Of a DNA stretch of 64,000 nucleotides, positions 33,116 through 41,876 are shown piece by piece. The position numbers were made by a program, and so were the translations under genes. The DNA is taken from contig NZ_JABMCC010000118.1 in assembly GCF_013359905.1 (NCBI RefSeq), positions 310,001-374,000 on the forward strand. The letters are read 5' to 3'. Source of the DNA: Paenibacillus taichungensis (GTDB lineage Bacteria > Bacillota > Bacilli > Paenibacillales > Paenibacillaceae). Each line of letters begins with the position of its first letter. Within the stretch, counting starts at the first letter, position 1. The notes below the pieces were generated by a model. It was not told where the DNA came from. It saw only the letters and a program-made list of their open reading frames with translations, and did not search any database.

Positions 33116-33141
33116 TAACCCCTGGCTGCTTCTTCAAAAAC
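33116..33141 (-). promoter_or_regulatory. Sigma-B-like promoter of the stress protein gene
   Basis: Minus-strand GTTTTT (33141-33136), 14-bp spacer, GGGTTA (33121-33116), close to the sigma-B consensus GTTTAA-N12-14-GGGTAT. Confidence 0.5.
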
Positions 33142-33295
33142 GGAAAACATGTAATAAGTCCTTACACCTATGTAAAATATAATTTCTGATCTGGAAATCT
33201 ATACCTAGTTCTGATAGACTAGATAAAGAAGACAAATTAACCATTGAAATTATTGACATATCGAATTACTATTCCATAACCAGGAGCAATGACAT

Positions 33296-33532
33296 ATGAA
33301 AAAAGAGGTAGAAATTGCCATTCGGCGCAAACAACAAATTATTGTCCGTAATACAAGTGGGCAAACGGTAACTGGATTTCCGGAACGTACAGCCGATGCT
33401 TCCATTCTTTCCTTACGGACCGTCCACGGAAGCCTGTGGATTCCATTCGACGAAGTGGAACAAGTCACTCGTTTGTTAACTATCCGCTCTCATCATTTAA
33501 GTGGAATGCAGTTGTGTACGGCTGATCTGTAA
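33296..33532 (+). CDS. 78-aa protein of unknown function
   Basis: The product is basic at the N-terminus (KKEVEIAIRRKQQIIV) with a beta-rich pattern (VTGFPER, LSLRTVHGSLWIPFDEVEQVTRL cut here to its ends) resembling a small barrel domain. AGGAG lies 9 nt before the ATG and a terminator follows the stop. No family is recognised. Confidence 0.65.
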   Translation: MKKEVEIAIRRKQQIIVRNTSGQTVTGFPERTADASILSLRTVHGSLWIPFDEVEQVTRLLTIRSHHLSGMQLCTADL

Positions 33533-33597
33533 ACAGAGAACAAGTACTTCATGTATTTATACGTGAACTAGACGTGTTTATTTCGTCATTCATAAAA

Positions 33598-33630
33598 TAA
33601 AACCAGACGCATCAACGTCTGGTTTTATTT
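33598..33630. terminator. Bidirectional terminator
   Basis: AACCAGACG / CGTCTGGTT with T-rich flanks on both sides (TTTATTTTG forward, TTTTATTTTATG reverse). It serves the 78-aa gene and possibly the NucB-like gene. Confidence 0.85.
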
Positions 33631-33709
33631 TGCCTTTTACGGTATGCCACACTCTTTCAAAGCCCCAGGGCATATCTGTATCGATTACTTTCACATTCAC
33701 AGCGTGTCG

Positions 33710-34192
33710 TTATTTCACCACAAACTTTACTCGAGTTCCATCCGGATATGTACTTAGTTGGTTTCCCACCCATGAGCCTGCACCACGATTATCTTTGGGA
33801 CTAATATATTGGATATCCGCACCCGCTCCGCCTTCTGCACACATCGCCATAGGCCATTCATCCCGATCTTTCCCCTTCTTGACCGGAACACCTTTGAGAG
33901 ATAAATCCCGATTACCTTCAGCTCCACTGCGATCAATGGTGCATACATCCGAATGTCCTGCCTTGATTGCTGTCTTGATATGATTGGCCGTTTCGGGATA
34001 GCGCTCGGCCGGGAATGTGATAGTATGATCTACACTCCCCTTGCTTCCCCCAAATTGGGACGGTATGTCCAGAGACCATTCTCCCCCAACCCATGCATAG
34101 AGAGCTACCATTAACATGGCCACCAGCGTCAATATCTGTTTTTTAAATCGTTGCCTGCCCTTGCTCTTTCTGCTTCTGCGTCTTTTACTCAT
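33710..34192 (-). CDS. NucA/NucB-type deoxyribonuclease
   Basis: The 160-aa product has a very basic N-terminus (MSKRRRSRKSKGRQRFKK), a transmembrane or signal segment (about 20-38) and a NucB-like domain: FPAERYPETANHI, CTIDRSG, a KDRDEWPMAMC motif with the catalytic Asp/Glu, and DNRGAGSWVGNQLS. NucB digests extracellular DNA or DNA of the lysing mother cell; NucA acts in DNA entry. No nin inhibitor gene is adjacent, favouring a NucB-like role. Start at 34192 after GGGGGAG. Confidence 0.88.
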   Translation of the reverse strand: MSKRRRSRKSKGRQRFKKQILTLVAMLMVALYAWVGGEWSLDIPSQFGGSKGSVDHTITFPAERYPETANHIKTAIKAGHSDVCTIDRSGAEGNRDLSLKGVPVKKGKDRDEWPMAMCAEGGAGADIQYISPKDNRGAGSWVGNQLSTYPDGTRVKFVVK

Positions 34193-34261
34193 GCTGTTTC
34201 TCCCCCATTCGACACTTGCATTATACCAGAACGCCAGTTCGCTAAACAATATAAAAAACAT

Positions 34262-34290
34262 AAAAAAACAGCCGACACTTCACGGCTGTT
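34262..34290 (-). terminator. Intrinsic terminator of the LOV kinase gene
   Basis: AACAGCCG-TGAAGTGT-CGGCTGTT followed by TTTTTATG on the minus strand. Confidence 0.88.
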
Positions 34291-34299
34291 CTGCATAGA

Positions 34300-35448
34300 C
34301 TATCCCACGTTAGGAATCGCCTGTTGTCGAAGTAAAGGCAAGGTTACCTCAAACTTCGTTCCTTTTCCCTCGATACTCTCCACCGAAATTTGACCGTCCA
34401 TCAATTCGAGCAACTCTTTGCAGATGGTGAGTCCAAGTCCGCTGCCGCCAAATTTGCGTGCATGAGAGATGTCTGTCTGCGTGAATGCTTCAAACAATTG
34501 ATTGATTTTATTGTCCGCAATACCAATTCCGGTGTCTTGTACAGTGAATACCAGAATAACGGTATCTCCTCGCCGCTCCTCAACATCCATCTGTAATTGC
34601 ACTTCACCTTGTTCCGTGAATTTAATGGCGTTACTGAGCAGGTTATCCAACACTTGTCGGAGACGCAGAGGATCACCCGTGAGTACATCAGGAGTAGTCA
34701 GATCCGCATGACAGAGCAAACGAATTTGTTTATTCTGCGCCGCAGGTTCATGCGTTTTAATAATCTGTTGAATCAGCTTCAGCGGCTGAAATTCAATTTG
34801 TTCCACTCTCATTTTCCCTCTGCCCAGCTTGGCCATATCAAGACTATTGTTGACAATGTTCAGAAGAGCCTCCCCTGACTGACGCGCAAGCTCCAGGTAC
34901 TCTTTCTGCTCCTCACTGTTGTCACCCATGCCGACAAGTTCGATCATGCCCATAATCCCGTTCAGCGGTGTGCGAAGTTCATGGTTCAACTTCCCAATGA
35001 ACTCCAGCTGTCCCCTACTGTTCATTTCTGTCAGCGAAGCTGCCATCCGCAACTGCTGCTCAGCATATTTCCGCTCTGAAATATCGTATTGAATCCCTAC
35101 AAAAAACAAACATTCCCCTGAATCATCGAAAATAGGATCAATATTCAGTTCATTCCAGAATTTCTGTCCATGCTTCGTATAGTTCAGAATCTCCGTCTTG
35201 ATTGACTGCTGCTTATTCAACGCTTCGCGGATATGCTGTACGGTTTCCGGGTCCGTATCCGGCCCTTGCAGGAACCGACAATTCTGTCCAATCGACTCTT
35301 CTGCACTATATCCGGTTAATTCACTAAAATATTCATTTACATACATTAGCGGAAAATCAGGCAAGGTGGCATCGACTACGGTCACGGAAGATTTAATTTT
35401 AGAGATAATAAATTCCCATTGTATAGCGAGTTGATTGTATTTAGTCAT
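34300..35448 (-). CDS. LOV-domain (blue-light) sensor histidine kinase
   Basis: The 382-aa soluble protein has an N-terminal LOV domain (about 15-128), a HisKA domain with phosphoacceptor H156 (NHELRTPLNG) and an HATPase domain (N-box near 269-273, DTGIGI 305-310, GGSGLGL 334-340). The LOV signature NCRFLQG is intact: C57 would form the flavin adduct, and the FMN contacts N89, N99, N102 and Q120 are present, much as in B. subtilis YtvA. There is no transmembrane segment or receiver domain and no response regulator gene beside it, so its partner is elsewhere. AAGGAGG precedes the ATG. Confidence 0.9.
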   Translation of the reverse strand: MTKYNQLAIQWEFIISKIKSSVTVVDATLPDFPLMYVNEYFSELTGYSAEESIGQNCRFLQGPDTDPETVQHIREALNKQQSIKTEILNYTKHGQKFWNELNIDPIFDDSGECLFFVGIQYDISERKYAEQQLRMAASLTEMNSRGQLEFIGKLNHELRTPLNGIMGMIELVGMGDNSEEQKEYLELARQSGEALLNIVNNSLDMAKLGRGKMRVEQIEFQPLKLIQQIIKTHEPAAQNKQIRLLCHADLTTPDVLTGDPLRLRQVLDNLLSNAIKFTEQGEVQLQMDVEERRGDTVILVFTVQDTGIGIADNKINQLFEAFTQTDISHARKFGGSGLGLTICKELLELMDGQISVESIEGKGTKFEVTLPLLRQQAIPNVG

Positions 35449-35638
35449 GCTTCCTCCTTCATCTCACCAAACTTTGTTGTATTCATACTCCTTATTCAGT
35501 TATCGACAACCCGATGGTATGTGATTATATAAAAACAATATAATTAATTGTAACATAGTTATTCAAGTCATGTGTTCCTTGGGTAATATCTGATAAATAC
35601 ATTCACAAATACTTATCATGTCATCAGGAGGGCCACTT

Positions 35639-35707
35639 ATGAAATTTTTATTAATCGTCATTATTATTATTTTGCTTGTTTTCTTTTTCACAAGACGTAA
35701 ACGTTAA
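35639..35707 (+). CDS. 22-aa hydrophobic peptide gene
   Basis: ATG at 35639 follows CAGGAGGG and opens a 22-codon frame, MKFLLIVIIIILLVFFF followed by TRRKR and stop: one membrane helix with a basic tail. The strong ribosome binding site and the clean helix/charge pattern support expression. It lies 40 bp upstream of another membrane-protein gene. Confidence 0.55.
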   Translation: MKFLLIVIIIILLVFFFTRRKR

Positions 35708-35746
35708 TTTTAATCCGGTCATGTAAATGAGGAAGGAAGATCGGGT

Positions 35747-35935
35747 ATGCGAACCCTCTTTTTTATATTCATGACACTTTGTATCATTAATCTGTGCTTC
35801 CCGAAATTTGGCTGGTACTTGCGTTATGGCTGGATTTCCCGGGGAGAAGCTGAGCCCAGCAGACCTTATATGGCGATGACCAGAATGACCAGTCTGTTGA
35901 TGCTGCTTATCGCTTTTACGCTCGTTGTGGCTTGA
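35747..35935 (+). CDS. Small membrane protein (possibly DUF6199)
   Basis: The 62-aa product has two transmembrane helices (about 3-22 and 44-62) separated by a loop with WYLRYGWISRGEAEPSRPY. The spacing and the W/R/P pattern recall DUF6199, but this is from memory. GGAAGGAAG precedes the ATG and a perfect terminator follows. Confidence 0.65.
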   Translation: MRTLFFIFMTLCIINLCFPKFGWYLRYGWISRGEAEPSRPYMAMTRMTSLLMLLIAFTLVVA

Positions 35936-35953
35936 ATTATAGAAACCAGAATG

Positions 35954-35984
35954 GCAGCTGTCCCTTGGGACAGCTGCTTTTTTT
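35954..35984 (+). terminator. Intrinsic terminator of the small membrane protein genes
   Basis: GCAGCTGTCCC-TT-GGGACAGCTGC, an 11-bp perfect stem, followed by TTTTTTT. Confidence 0.93.
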
Positions 35985-36080
35985 GCTGTTTCAATGACGG
36001 GAAAATGACAACTTTGTTTGTGGTGCGTTTGCAACGATCCCCGTAATATATAAATATCGTTGTGGAAAGGACACCTTAGC

Positions 36081-37274
36081 ATGAACATCGCATTTTATCC
36101 ATATTGGGCTGCCAAAACGCTGCTTTCTCTCATTAATGTTATATATATCATGGTTATCACGACGTTTATTTACGGTCAGACTGGGTCTGTCTTTTACGCT
36201 GCGATGTTTCCATTCATTCAAATGTCAGCGCGTATCGTCGCAGGGCTTACTACACCACTGCTTGTGAACCGTTTCGCATTCTCCAAGCTGATTATTAGCA
36301 TTCCTTTAGCCAAAACTTTGATGATTACCGGAATCGCCATTGCATTTACCGATCTCACTGCACACATTCCTCTCCTGCTTGTGGGAACAGCGATCCTCTC
36401 GTTCCTGGATGGATGGGAATCTCCATTAATAAACACATTAACTCCACGATTGGTTCAAGGAGAAGATCTGGTGAAGGCGAATAGTTTTCTCTCGTTCTCT
36501 ACTCAGACCGTGACGATCATTGGATATGCGATGACAGGATTCATCGTGATGCACTGGGGCGCTTCACAAACATTCTGGGCGGCTACAAGCTTATCCTGGG
36601 CTGTCCTGCTGCTAATGATTACGATCAGTTCACTTACCCACGATATTCAGGAGAAAGTCGAGAAATCGACTTCCAGATGGGATGTATTAAGGGAAGGTTG
36701 GCTTATTCTTTGGAAAAATCGGTCGTTGCGCCTGATAACGTTCATGGACCTGGTTGAAGGACTTGCTGGCTCCATCTGGATCGGCGCTATCACGCTTGCT
36801 TTTGTGAAAGAAGCTTTGGGCCAAGAGGAAGGTTGGTGGGGACTTATCAACTCCAGCTATTCTGCCGGCACCATTCTTGGGGGAATTTTGGCCATTGCCC
36901 TGGCCTCTCGTATACAGAAGCACCTGATCTCCAGTATGGCCATAGGTTCTCTTCTCTTCAGCTTGCTGACCATCGCATACGGTTTAAACAGCCTTCCTTG
37001 GCTTGCTCTGGTATTGTGTGTGCTTATGGGTCCTGCTTATCAGATCCGCGATATTGCACAGCAAACTGCTTTTCAGAGCAGTGTGCCCGTCGAATTTTTG
37101 TCCAAGGTATACGCAGCGCATGGGATTGTTCTATCCACTGCCATGAGCATATCTACGGTAGTCTTCGGTCTGATCGCTGACCAAATGGGGGTTCGGCTGG
37201 TGTATTTGATTGGCGGTGCCTTATTCATCATTTCCTCCCTTTGCTCTTTCCGGTTAAATCGAATTAAAGAGTAA
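36081..37274 (+). CDS. MFS transporter
   Basis: The 397-aa protein has about twelve hydrophobic helices and belongs to the major facilitator group that resembles MFS_3/enterobactin-exporter-like and macrolide-exporter-like proteins (VNRFAFSKLI near 60, ISTVVFGLIADQMGVRL near the end). The substrate is unknown; export of a small molecule or drug is likely. AAAGGA precedes the ATG at 36081. It is not in an operon with a regulator. Confidence 0.82.
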   Translation: MNIAFYPYWAAKTLLSLINVIYIMVITTFIYGQTGSVFYAAMFPFIQMSARIVAGLTTPLLVNRFAFSKLIISIPLAKTLMITGIAIAFTDLTAHIPLLLVGTAILSFLDGWESPLINTLTPRLVQGEDLVKANSFLSFSTQTVTIIGYAMTGFIVMHWGASQTFWAATSLSWAVLLLMITISSLTHDIQEKVEKSTSRWDVLREGWLILWKNRSLRLITFMDLVEGLAGSIWIGAITLAFVKEALGQEEGWWGLINSSYSAGTILGGILAIALASRIQKHLISSMAIGSLLFSLLTIAYGLNSLPWLALVLCVLMGPAYQIRDIAQQTAFQSSVPVEFLSKVYAAHGIVLSTAMSISTVVFGLIADQMGVRLVYLIGGALFIISSLCSFRLNRIKE

Positions 37275-37284
37275 ATGATTGAAT

Positions 37285-37344
37285 CAAAAAAAGACGAGCA
37301 CACATCTGCTCGTCTCCGCTGCTTCCGAATATCATCGGAGCAGC
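37285..37344 (-). terminator. Terminator of the DUF1904 gene
   Basis: Minus-strand GACGAGCA-GATGTG-TGCTCGTC followed by TTTTTTTGATTC (37285-37314). A second GCTGCTCCGA/TCGGAAGCAGC-type hairpin (37318-37344) precedes it. Confidence 0.82.
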
Positions 37345-37354
37345 CATTTTATTC

Positions 37355-37684
37355 TCAATCCAATCGGTAATCTGTCAACGGTTTGCCCTGTTTATAATAC
37401 AACGCTGGTGACAGTATATTGAAGAAAATATGAACATCAGGCAAATCCGCTTCTTCCAAAATAACCTGCATTGAGGAAGCAATCCGATTATGAATCTCCT
37501 GATCACGTTGGAACATCAAGATCTCTACTGAAGCCGGAGAAGCAGTAAGGGCTTGTACGTCATGACGTTCTGCCTTCATTCTCTCCCGCGGAATATTGGT
37601 AATCAACGCAAATTGCTCCGTGATGCGGGGTACAACTTCCTCCAGTTGGGGTCCTGTGAATCCTTTAAAACGAATAAACGGCAT
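37355..37684 (-). CDS. DUF1904 family protein
   Basis: The 109-aa product (MPFIRFKGFTGPQLEEVVPR, then HDVQALTASPASVEILMFQR and PDVHIFFNIL) matches DUF1904, a tautomerase-like fold of unknown function. Pro2 after the initiator Met recalls the catalytic proline of tautomerases, but activity is not shown. Start at 37684 after GAAGGG. Confidence 0.78.
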   Translation of the reverse strand: MPFIRFKGFTGPQLEEVVPRITEQFALITNIPRERMKAERHDVQALTASPASVEILMFQRDQEIHNRIASSMQVILEEADLPDVHIFFNILSPALYYKQGKPLTDYRLD

Positions 37685-37790
37685 TGCTATCCCTTCAATC
37701 TCTATTATTAGTCTCTTATGTGATTTTAAGCACATTGTTTTCGGTTGTCAAATCTCTTTCATCATATCATTTTTTTCATAGAAACGCAGA

Positions 37791-37817
37791 AAAGCCCCGC
37801 TGAAGTCTCAGCGGAGC
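37791..37817 (-). terminator. Intrinsic terminator of the second YjcZ gene
   Basis: GCTCCGCTGA-GACT-TCAGCGGGGC followed by TTTTC on the minus strand. Confidence 0.82.
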
Positions 37818-37855
37818 ATACACGTAACCAGGATCTCACTTTGTTCTACAGTGGC

Positions 37856-37978
37856 TTACAGCCAGAAAGATTTAGTGATGATTACGAGCAGGATGAAGAG
37901 TACGAGAATTGCGCTTGTGGAAGTCCATCCGCCAAATCCACCAACATTGCCGCCACAACCGTATCCAACTTGACTCAT
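37856..37978 (-). CDS. YjcZ family small spore protein (second copy)
   Basis: The 40-aa product (MSQVGYGCGGNVGGFGG, then WTSTSAILVLFILLVI and ITKSFWL) shares the WTST-x-AILVLFILLVII block with the protein at 24309-24440. The Gly-rich part here carries a Cys. AAGGAGG precedes the ATG. Likely a spore-associated membrane or coat peptide. Confidence 0.87.
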   Translation of the reverse strand: MSQVGYGCGGNVGGFGGWTSTSAILVLFILLVIITKSFWL

Positions 37979-38085
37979 TTGATTGGCCTCCTTTAAATTT
38001 CAAGGTATGCCATAACATATGTCGAGTCGAATAAGAATGACCGGGCTATACGGCAAGCTAACCGGCCCAATCATTGTGTATTCTG

Positions 38086-38769
38086 TCAGTTGAATGATGC
38101 CAAAGGAATGACTTGAATGTTCACATGATTTCCTGATACTTCACGATAGAGGTCTGCAGTATTTTGCTTCTCCAGGACAATCAAACGAGTACGCGTATCG
38201 TTTCTGGACGCCAAGACCACTTGACCATCCGGGGCAATGCAATAGGCGATTGGTATTGAAATTTCACTGTCACGATATGAACCGTCCGCATGGCTGATCC
38301 CCATAACAATGCAATGATTTTGTATCGCCATCCGCCGTGCTTCTTCAATCCACTCAGTATACTGCTCTTCACTGAACATCCCCACACCAATGGAATGCAT
38401 AATGATATCCACTCTGCCAATATTCTCATTGCGAAATCCTTGCAGCACCAGTTCGTCACATAACAATGTGCTTATGGTCCAGTCCTGTTCCTTAACGACC
38501 TCAGCAGCGGTATACTTAGCTTTCTCCAATACAGTCTCCCCAGCTTTGTTAATGATGATCGCACGGTCCTTGGGACGTTCATCCAACCTGCGATGACCTG
38601 ACACAATCATCGTTCCATATACAGCCGCCAGACGTCTAGCCTCTTCCACATTCTGATTCAAGTAGCCCTCAGGAAAGAGTAACACATCCACTTCTGGATG
38701 TTGTTTCAATTCCGCCTCCAGCTGCAGCAATTGTTGTTCCAACCTGGGTTGTCCAATAATAATCTTCAA
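38086..38769 (-). CDS. Carbon-nitrogen hydrolase (nitrilase superfamily)
   Basis: The 227-aa protein is a short nitrilase-type hydrolase. The triad can be placed as E34 (LLFPEGY), a Lys in LEKAKY (83 or 85) and C104 (TLLCDEL). It would cleave an amide or carbamoyl bond, but the substrate is unknown, and the domain is shorter than the usual 260-300 aa. It stands alone on the minus strand. Confidence 0.78.
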   Translation of the reverse strand: MKIIIGQPRLEQQLLQLEAELKQHPEVDVLLFPEGYLNQNVEEARRLAAVYGTMIVSGHRRLDERPKDRAIIINKAGETVLEKAKYTAAEVVKEQDWTISTLLCDELVLQGFRNENIGRVDIIMHSIGVGMFSEEQYTEWIEEARRMAIQNHCIVMGISHADGSYRDSEISIPIAYCIAPDGQVVLASRNDTRTRLIVLEKQNTADLYREVSGNHVNIQVIPLASFN

Positions 38770-38788
38770 CGTTTATCCCCCATTCATG

Positions 38789-38829
38789 AAAAAAACCGGT
38801 TCATACCTGTATCAGGTACGAAACCGGCT
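38789..38829 (-). terminator. Intrinsic terminator of the 56-aa gene
   Basis: Minus-strand GCCGGTTTCGTACCTG and CAGGTATGAACCGGT pair with small mismatches, followed by TTTTTTTC. Confidence 0.8.
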
Positions 38830-38941
38830 TAAAGGCTGCTGTACAGGCAGGATTCCTGCTCATCACACTTCGCTTCAAGAGTAATTGTCTTTGGAATAAC
38901 GCTAATCTAACAATTACTTTTACAGTTTAAATGATATGTAG

Positions 38942-39112
38942 TTAGGAGTTTCTGTGTTCAATTCTATCATAAATCTCCTGCCCGTCATAACCTCGATCTG
39001 TAGCTATATCTTTCGCAAAAAGTACCATATCGCCAGCCGCAGCTGAATTCGTGCCCAACGCTCCCACAACCGCCGCAAGTGGATAAAGCAAAATGGTCAG
39101 AACCTTCTTCAT
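38942..39112 (-). CDS. Small membrane or secreted protein, unknown
   Basis: The 56-aa product has an N-terminal hydrophobic helix (KKVLTILLYPLAAVVGALG) and a polar C-terminus (AKDIATDRGYDGQEIYDRIEHR). AGAGGAG precedes the ATG. A further inverted repeat, AGTAATTGT/ACAATTACT (38880-38922), lies just downstream. No family recognised. Confidence 0.6.
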   Translation of the reverse strand: MKKVLTILLYPLAAVVGALGTNSAAAGDMVLFAKDIATDRGYDGQEIYDRIEHRNS

Positions 39113-39199
39113 GTACTCATCTCCTCTTCCGTATACAGGAAATTTTTGTGTGATCATCCTAATAATACGATGAAGAGAAGTAAGTTTCAATCTTTATAG

Positions 39200-40750
39200 T
39201 CATTCGAAGCTTTTCAGCAAATCCATTGCCTCTTCATGATCAGGTTCCAAAGCCAGTACTTTCCGCGTGTAAGCCAGTGTTTCTTCTTCCAGTTCAAGTT
39301 CATAACAACACACGGCCAAGTCGTACAGCACCGCTGAGTCTTGTTTACTTGAATCAGCACCTAACGACAGCTCCAGAAATCGCTTGGCGTCCTCATACAT
39401 GTACATCCCATATAACAACTGACCTGCAAGGAACGCTACATCTCCTAGCCGCTCCATTACATAATATGAAGACCACATGATGTGAATCCCAGACTGAATA
39501 TCAAGCATTTCCTCGTCGCTTGCATCCGGTAGAAGGTTCGAAATTCGGTTGGCACTATGAATCAAAAACTCAGCATCATATCCGCCCAGACGCCAGAATG
39601 GTATAATCTGCTTCAGTTCCATTCGCTCTACCTGATGATCCATCCATTCTTTCATACTAAAGAAATCATCGGGTCCAAAACGTTCAACAAATCGGTGATA
39701 CGCCAACCGTGTGTTCACGTACCCTAACGGTTCGTCCACCATCAACATACATCCAACGTTCAGATCCTTATAATGATGTGTTGTAAAGCGAGTGTGGGCT
39801 CCTTGCCCTTCCAATACATATTGAATGGCATGATAATTCGCCGTTAAAGAAAAACTCCCATGAAGTACGAATTCAGGCGGCTCGGCAAACTTCCAGTTGT
39901 CCAGTCGATGGTCCCCTTTGTCCGCAGTAATCAACACATATCCCGACTCTGATAACTTGTTTAATCGTTCGAGACAGGACAGACCGATTGCCGGGAACAT
40001 AATGTGCGAATCCTCCAACTCTTCCTTGTACAGAGCGATAAGCCCTTGATAGGGATAGTCTTCTGCACTGTACTCAGGTGCACGGCGGTATTCATAACTC
40101 AGTATCATGTTTTGCAGTAACTCGGCAGGCTCCGAATGAAGAGGAGATTTTGGAGATTGGACCAGTACGTCACACTCATATATCTCACCCTCACCGACAT
40201 AAATTAATTCCTGTGGAATGCTGTCAAAAAAGTAATTGGCAATCAACAGCAAAGGTTGCTTCAGATCGCCTGGTCGAATAACTGTATCCGCCACTACCAG
40301 ATCCAACTCAGTGTCCTGTATCGCGTCAAAACGTGCAAAATCCAGTATTCCTTGGTCAATAAAGGATTGCATAGACGGATGCTCTCTCCAGCCCAATACA
40401 TTATCTTCGACCAGATCGGTCATTACATATCGAAAAGCAGGCAGCTCCACGCCTGCAAAATCTTTCAACTCTGTCAGTTTGAGCAGAATTTGGTAAGCCA
40501 AGCGGCCTACGCCCGCTCCAAGTTCCAGAATGATCACCGTCTCAGCCGTCTTTCCTTTGTTGGCGAGATCTTGAAGAAAACCAAAAATCATCTCTGCATA
40601 CGCCGTTGCAATCATGGGGTTACTCGTAATATATTGCGGAACCTGATTCTCGGTCCAAGCGTGCAGTCCTTTCTGTTCATAGTATGCCCGCTGCCAGTCC
40701 CATACCGGAGCTTCACTGAAGCGGAATCGTTGTCCTTCGTTTTGCATCAT
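39200..40750 (-). CDS. SAM-dependent methyltransferase (MidA-like) with C-terminal TPR
   Basis: The 516-aa protein has a SAM-binding motif ELGAGVGRLAYQ (near 75-87) in a MidA/DUF185-like methyltransferase domain (about 40-330). It also has ANYFFDSIPQELI, close to the MidA 'NE-x-x-D-x-x-P' motif. The C-terminal 120 residues form helical repeats of TPR type (LYDLAVCCYELELEEETL, then VLALEPDHEEAM). It may methylate a protein partner held by the TPR; the substrate is unknown. The ribosome binding site is weak. Confidence 0.72.
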   Translation of the reverse strand: MMQNEGQRFRFSEAPVWDWQRAYYEQKGLHAWTENQVPQYITSNPMIATAYAEMIFGFLQDLANKGKTAETVIILELGAGVGRLAYQILLKLTELKDFAGVELPAFRYVMTDLVEDNVLGWREHPSMQSFIDQGILDFARFDAIQDTELDLVVADTVIRPGDLKQPLLLIANYFFDSIPQELIYVGEGEIYECDVLVQSPKSPLHSEPAELLQNMILSYEYRRAPEYSAEDYPYQGLIALYKEELEDSHIMFPAIGLSCLERLNKLSESGYVLITADKGDHRLDNWKFAEPPEFVLHGSFSLTANYHAIQYVLEGQGAHTRFTTHHYKDLNVGCMLMVDEPLGYVNTRLAYHRFVERFGPDDFFSMKEWMDHQVERMELKQIIPFWRLGGYDAEFLIHSANRISNLLPDASDEEMLDIQSGIHIMWSSYYVMERLGDVAFLAGQLLYGMYMYEDAKRFLELSLGADSSKQDSAVLYDLAVCCYELELEEETLAYTRKVLALEPDHEEAMDLLKSFE

Positions 40751-40901
40751 TGGTTGAAAACCTGCTTTCCATTCATAATTTCATCGACTTTTTGGACTTA
40801 CAATCCCATGCACTCATAGACCGTTCCCTTAATCTCTAACGCATTATATCATAAACGATGCCTGATCCAATGAAGTGCTAAACCGCACTCCTGTAAAATA
40901 G

Positions 40902-40927
40902 AAAAAACCTACCTTTCTCAAGGTAGG
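40902..40927 (-). terminator. Intrinsic terminator of the 141-aa gene
   Basis: CCTACCTT-GAGA-AAGGTAGG followed by TTTTTTC on the minus strand. Confidence 0.88.
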
Positions 40928-40989
40928 CCATATTCGTTAATACATTTATGCTTCATTTATAACGAACTGTTGGCAAGGGCGCTCAAAGT

Positions 40990-41415
40990 TTAGTCCGAAT
41001 ACAAGACTCCATCAAAGTTCTCTGGACCTACACGAATCGTACCCAGCAAGTTAGAGCTGACGAATGCAGTGTACGTCAATTGAGGTGTGACTGGTGGATT
41101 GAAATCATCCGCAGAGAACGTAATGATCTGAGGAGCCAGAATGCTCAAGCTGAACGTAGACGTTGCAGAATAGATGACAGGGTCCGTTGCCAAGGTTCCT
41201 CTGACAATCGTTATCGTTATTCCAACGAGGGCCAAGGGAAGTTGAACTGAAACGGTTCCTTTGAATTGCACCCTCGGATTAGCACCAATACCCGCGCTAG
41301 TTACAAGTCCAATCTGGCCAAATAATTGTGGCGTATTAGTAACAAGAATCGGTATTGCAATGGAGTTCGCCAAACTAGCATTCTGGGACGTTCTCGCATC
41401 AATAAATTGGCTCAT
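40990..41415 (-). CDS. Probable spore-surface (exosporium-like) protein
   Basis: The 141-aa product starts MSQFIDARTSQNAS and is an all-beta, Thr/Ser/Val-rich sequence (VQFKGTVSVQLPLALVG, TITIVRGTLATDP, ATSTFSLS) ending in LGTIRVGPENFDG. The style resembles exosporium or coat beta-sandwich proteins of Bacillales. There is no signal peptide, as expected for a mother-cell coat protein. The function is not established. Confidence 0.6.
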   Translation of the reverse strand: MSQFIDARTSQNASLANSIAIPILVTNTPQLFGQIGLVTSAGIGANPRVQFKGTVSVQLPLALVGITITIVRGTLATDPVIYSATSTFSLSILAPQIITFSADDFNPPVTPQLTYTAFVSSNLLGTIRVGPENFDGVLYSD

Positions 41416-41494
41416 GAAATCTACCTCCTATTGTTTGGAATATGATAGTATATGTGAGATTTCCTATATGGCATGGACAGACACTGATATTCTG

Positions 41495-41544
41495 AAAAAA
41501 AGGCACACTAAAAGGACACTGCCCGTATTGCTACGGCAGTGCCT
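41495..41544 (-). terminator. Intrinsic terminator of the 65-aa gene
   Basis: CACTGCC/GGGCAGTG inside an outer AGGCAC/GTGCCT stem, followed by TTTTTTC on the minus strand. Confidence 0.8.
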
Positions 41545-41636
41545 CTATCGTTTATCTTTCAAATTTTGCAAATTAGCGACTTCATTCTGATTGAATATAC
41601 TATCTTCATTTTTGGATATTCGTCATTTTAGAATAA

Positions 41637-41834
41637 CTATTCAAGTTTATGCTCGTTTTTCTCCAATTTCTTTTTTAATAATCGAATCTCTTGTTTCAAA
41701 CCTGAGATTTCCTCTCTTAAACCAGATCTTTTTATTGCCATAGAAAACACAGCATATAAAATCAGACCAACCAAACCAATGAAAATAAATATAGTTAAAA
41801 TCCCTACAAAACTGACAGCACTAGCACCATTCAT
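41637..41834 (-). CDS. Small membrane protein with C-terminal coiled coil
   Basis: The 65-aa product has one transmembrane helix (about 7-33, SFVGILTIFIFIGLVGLIL) and a basic/acidic heptad region (LREEISGLKQEIRLLKKKLE) that should form a coiled coil in the cytosol. The nearest good ribosome binding site, AAGGTGG, is 16 nt away. Function unknown; it may scaffold a partner. Confidence 0.6.
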   Translation of the reverse strand: MNGASAVSFVGILTIFIFIGLVGLILYAVFSMAIKRSGLREEISGLKQEIRLLKKKLEKNEHKLE

Positions 41835-41876
41835 AACTTTAAGTTGTCACCACCTTTACAACATATATTTTAACAA

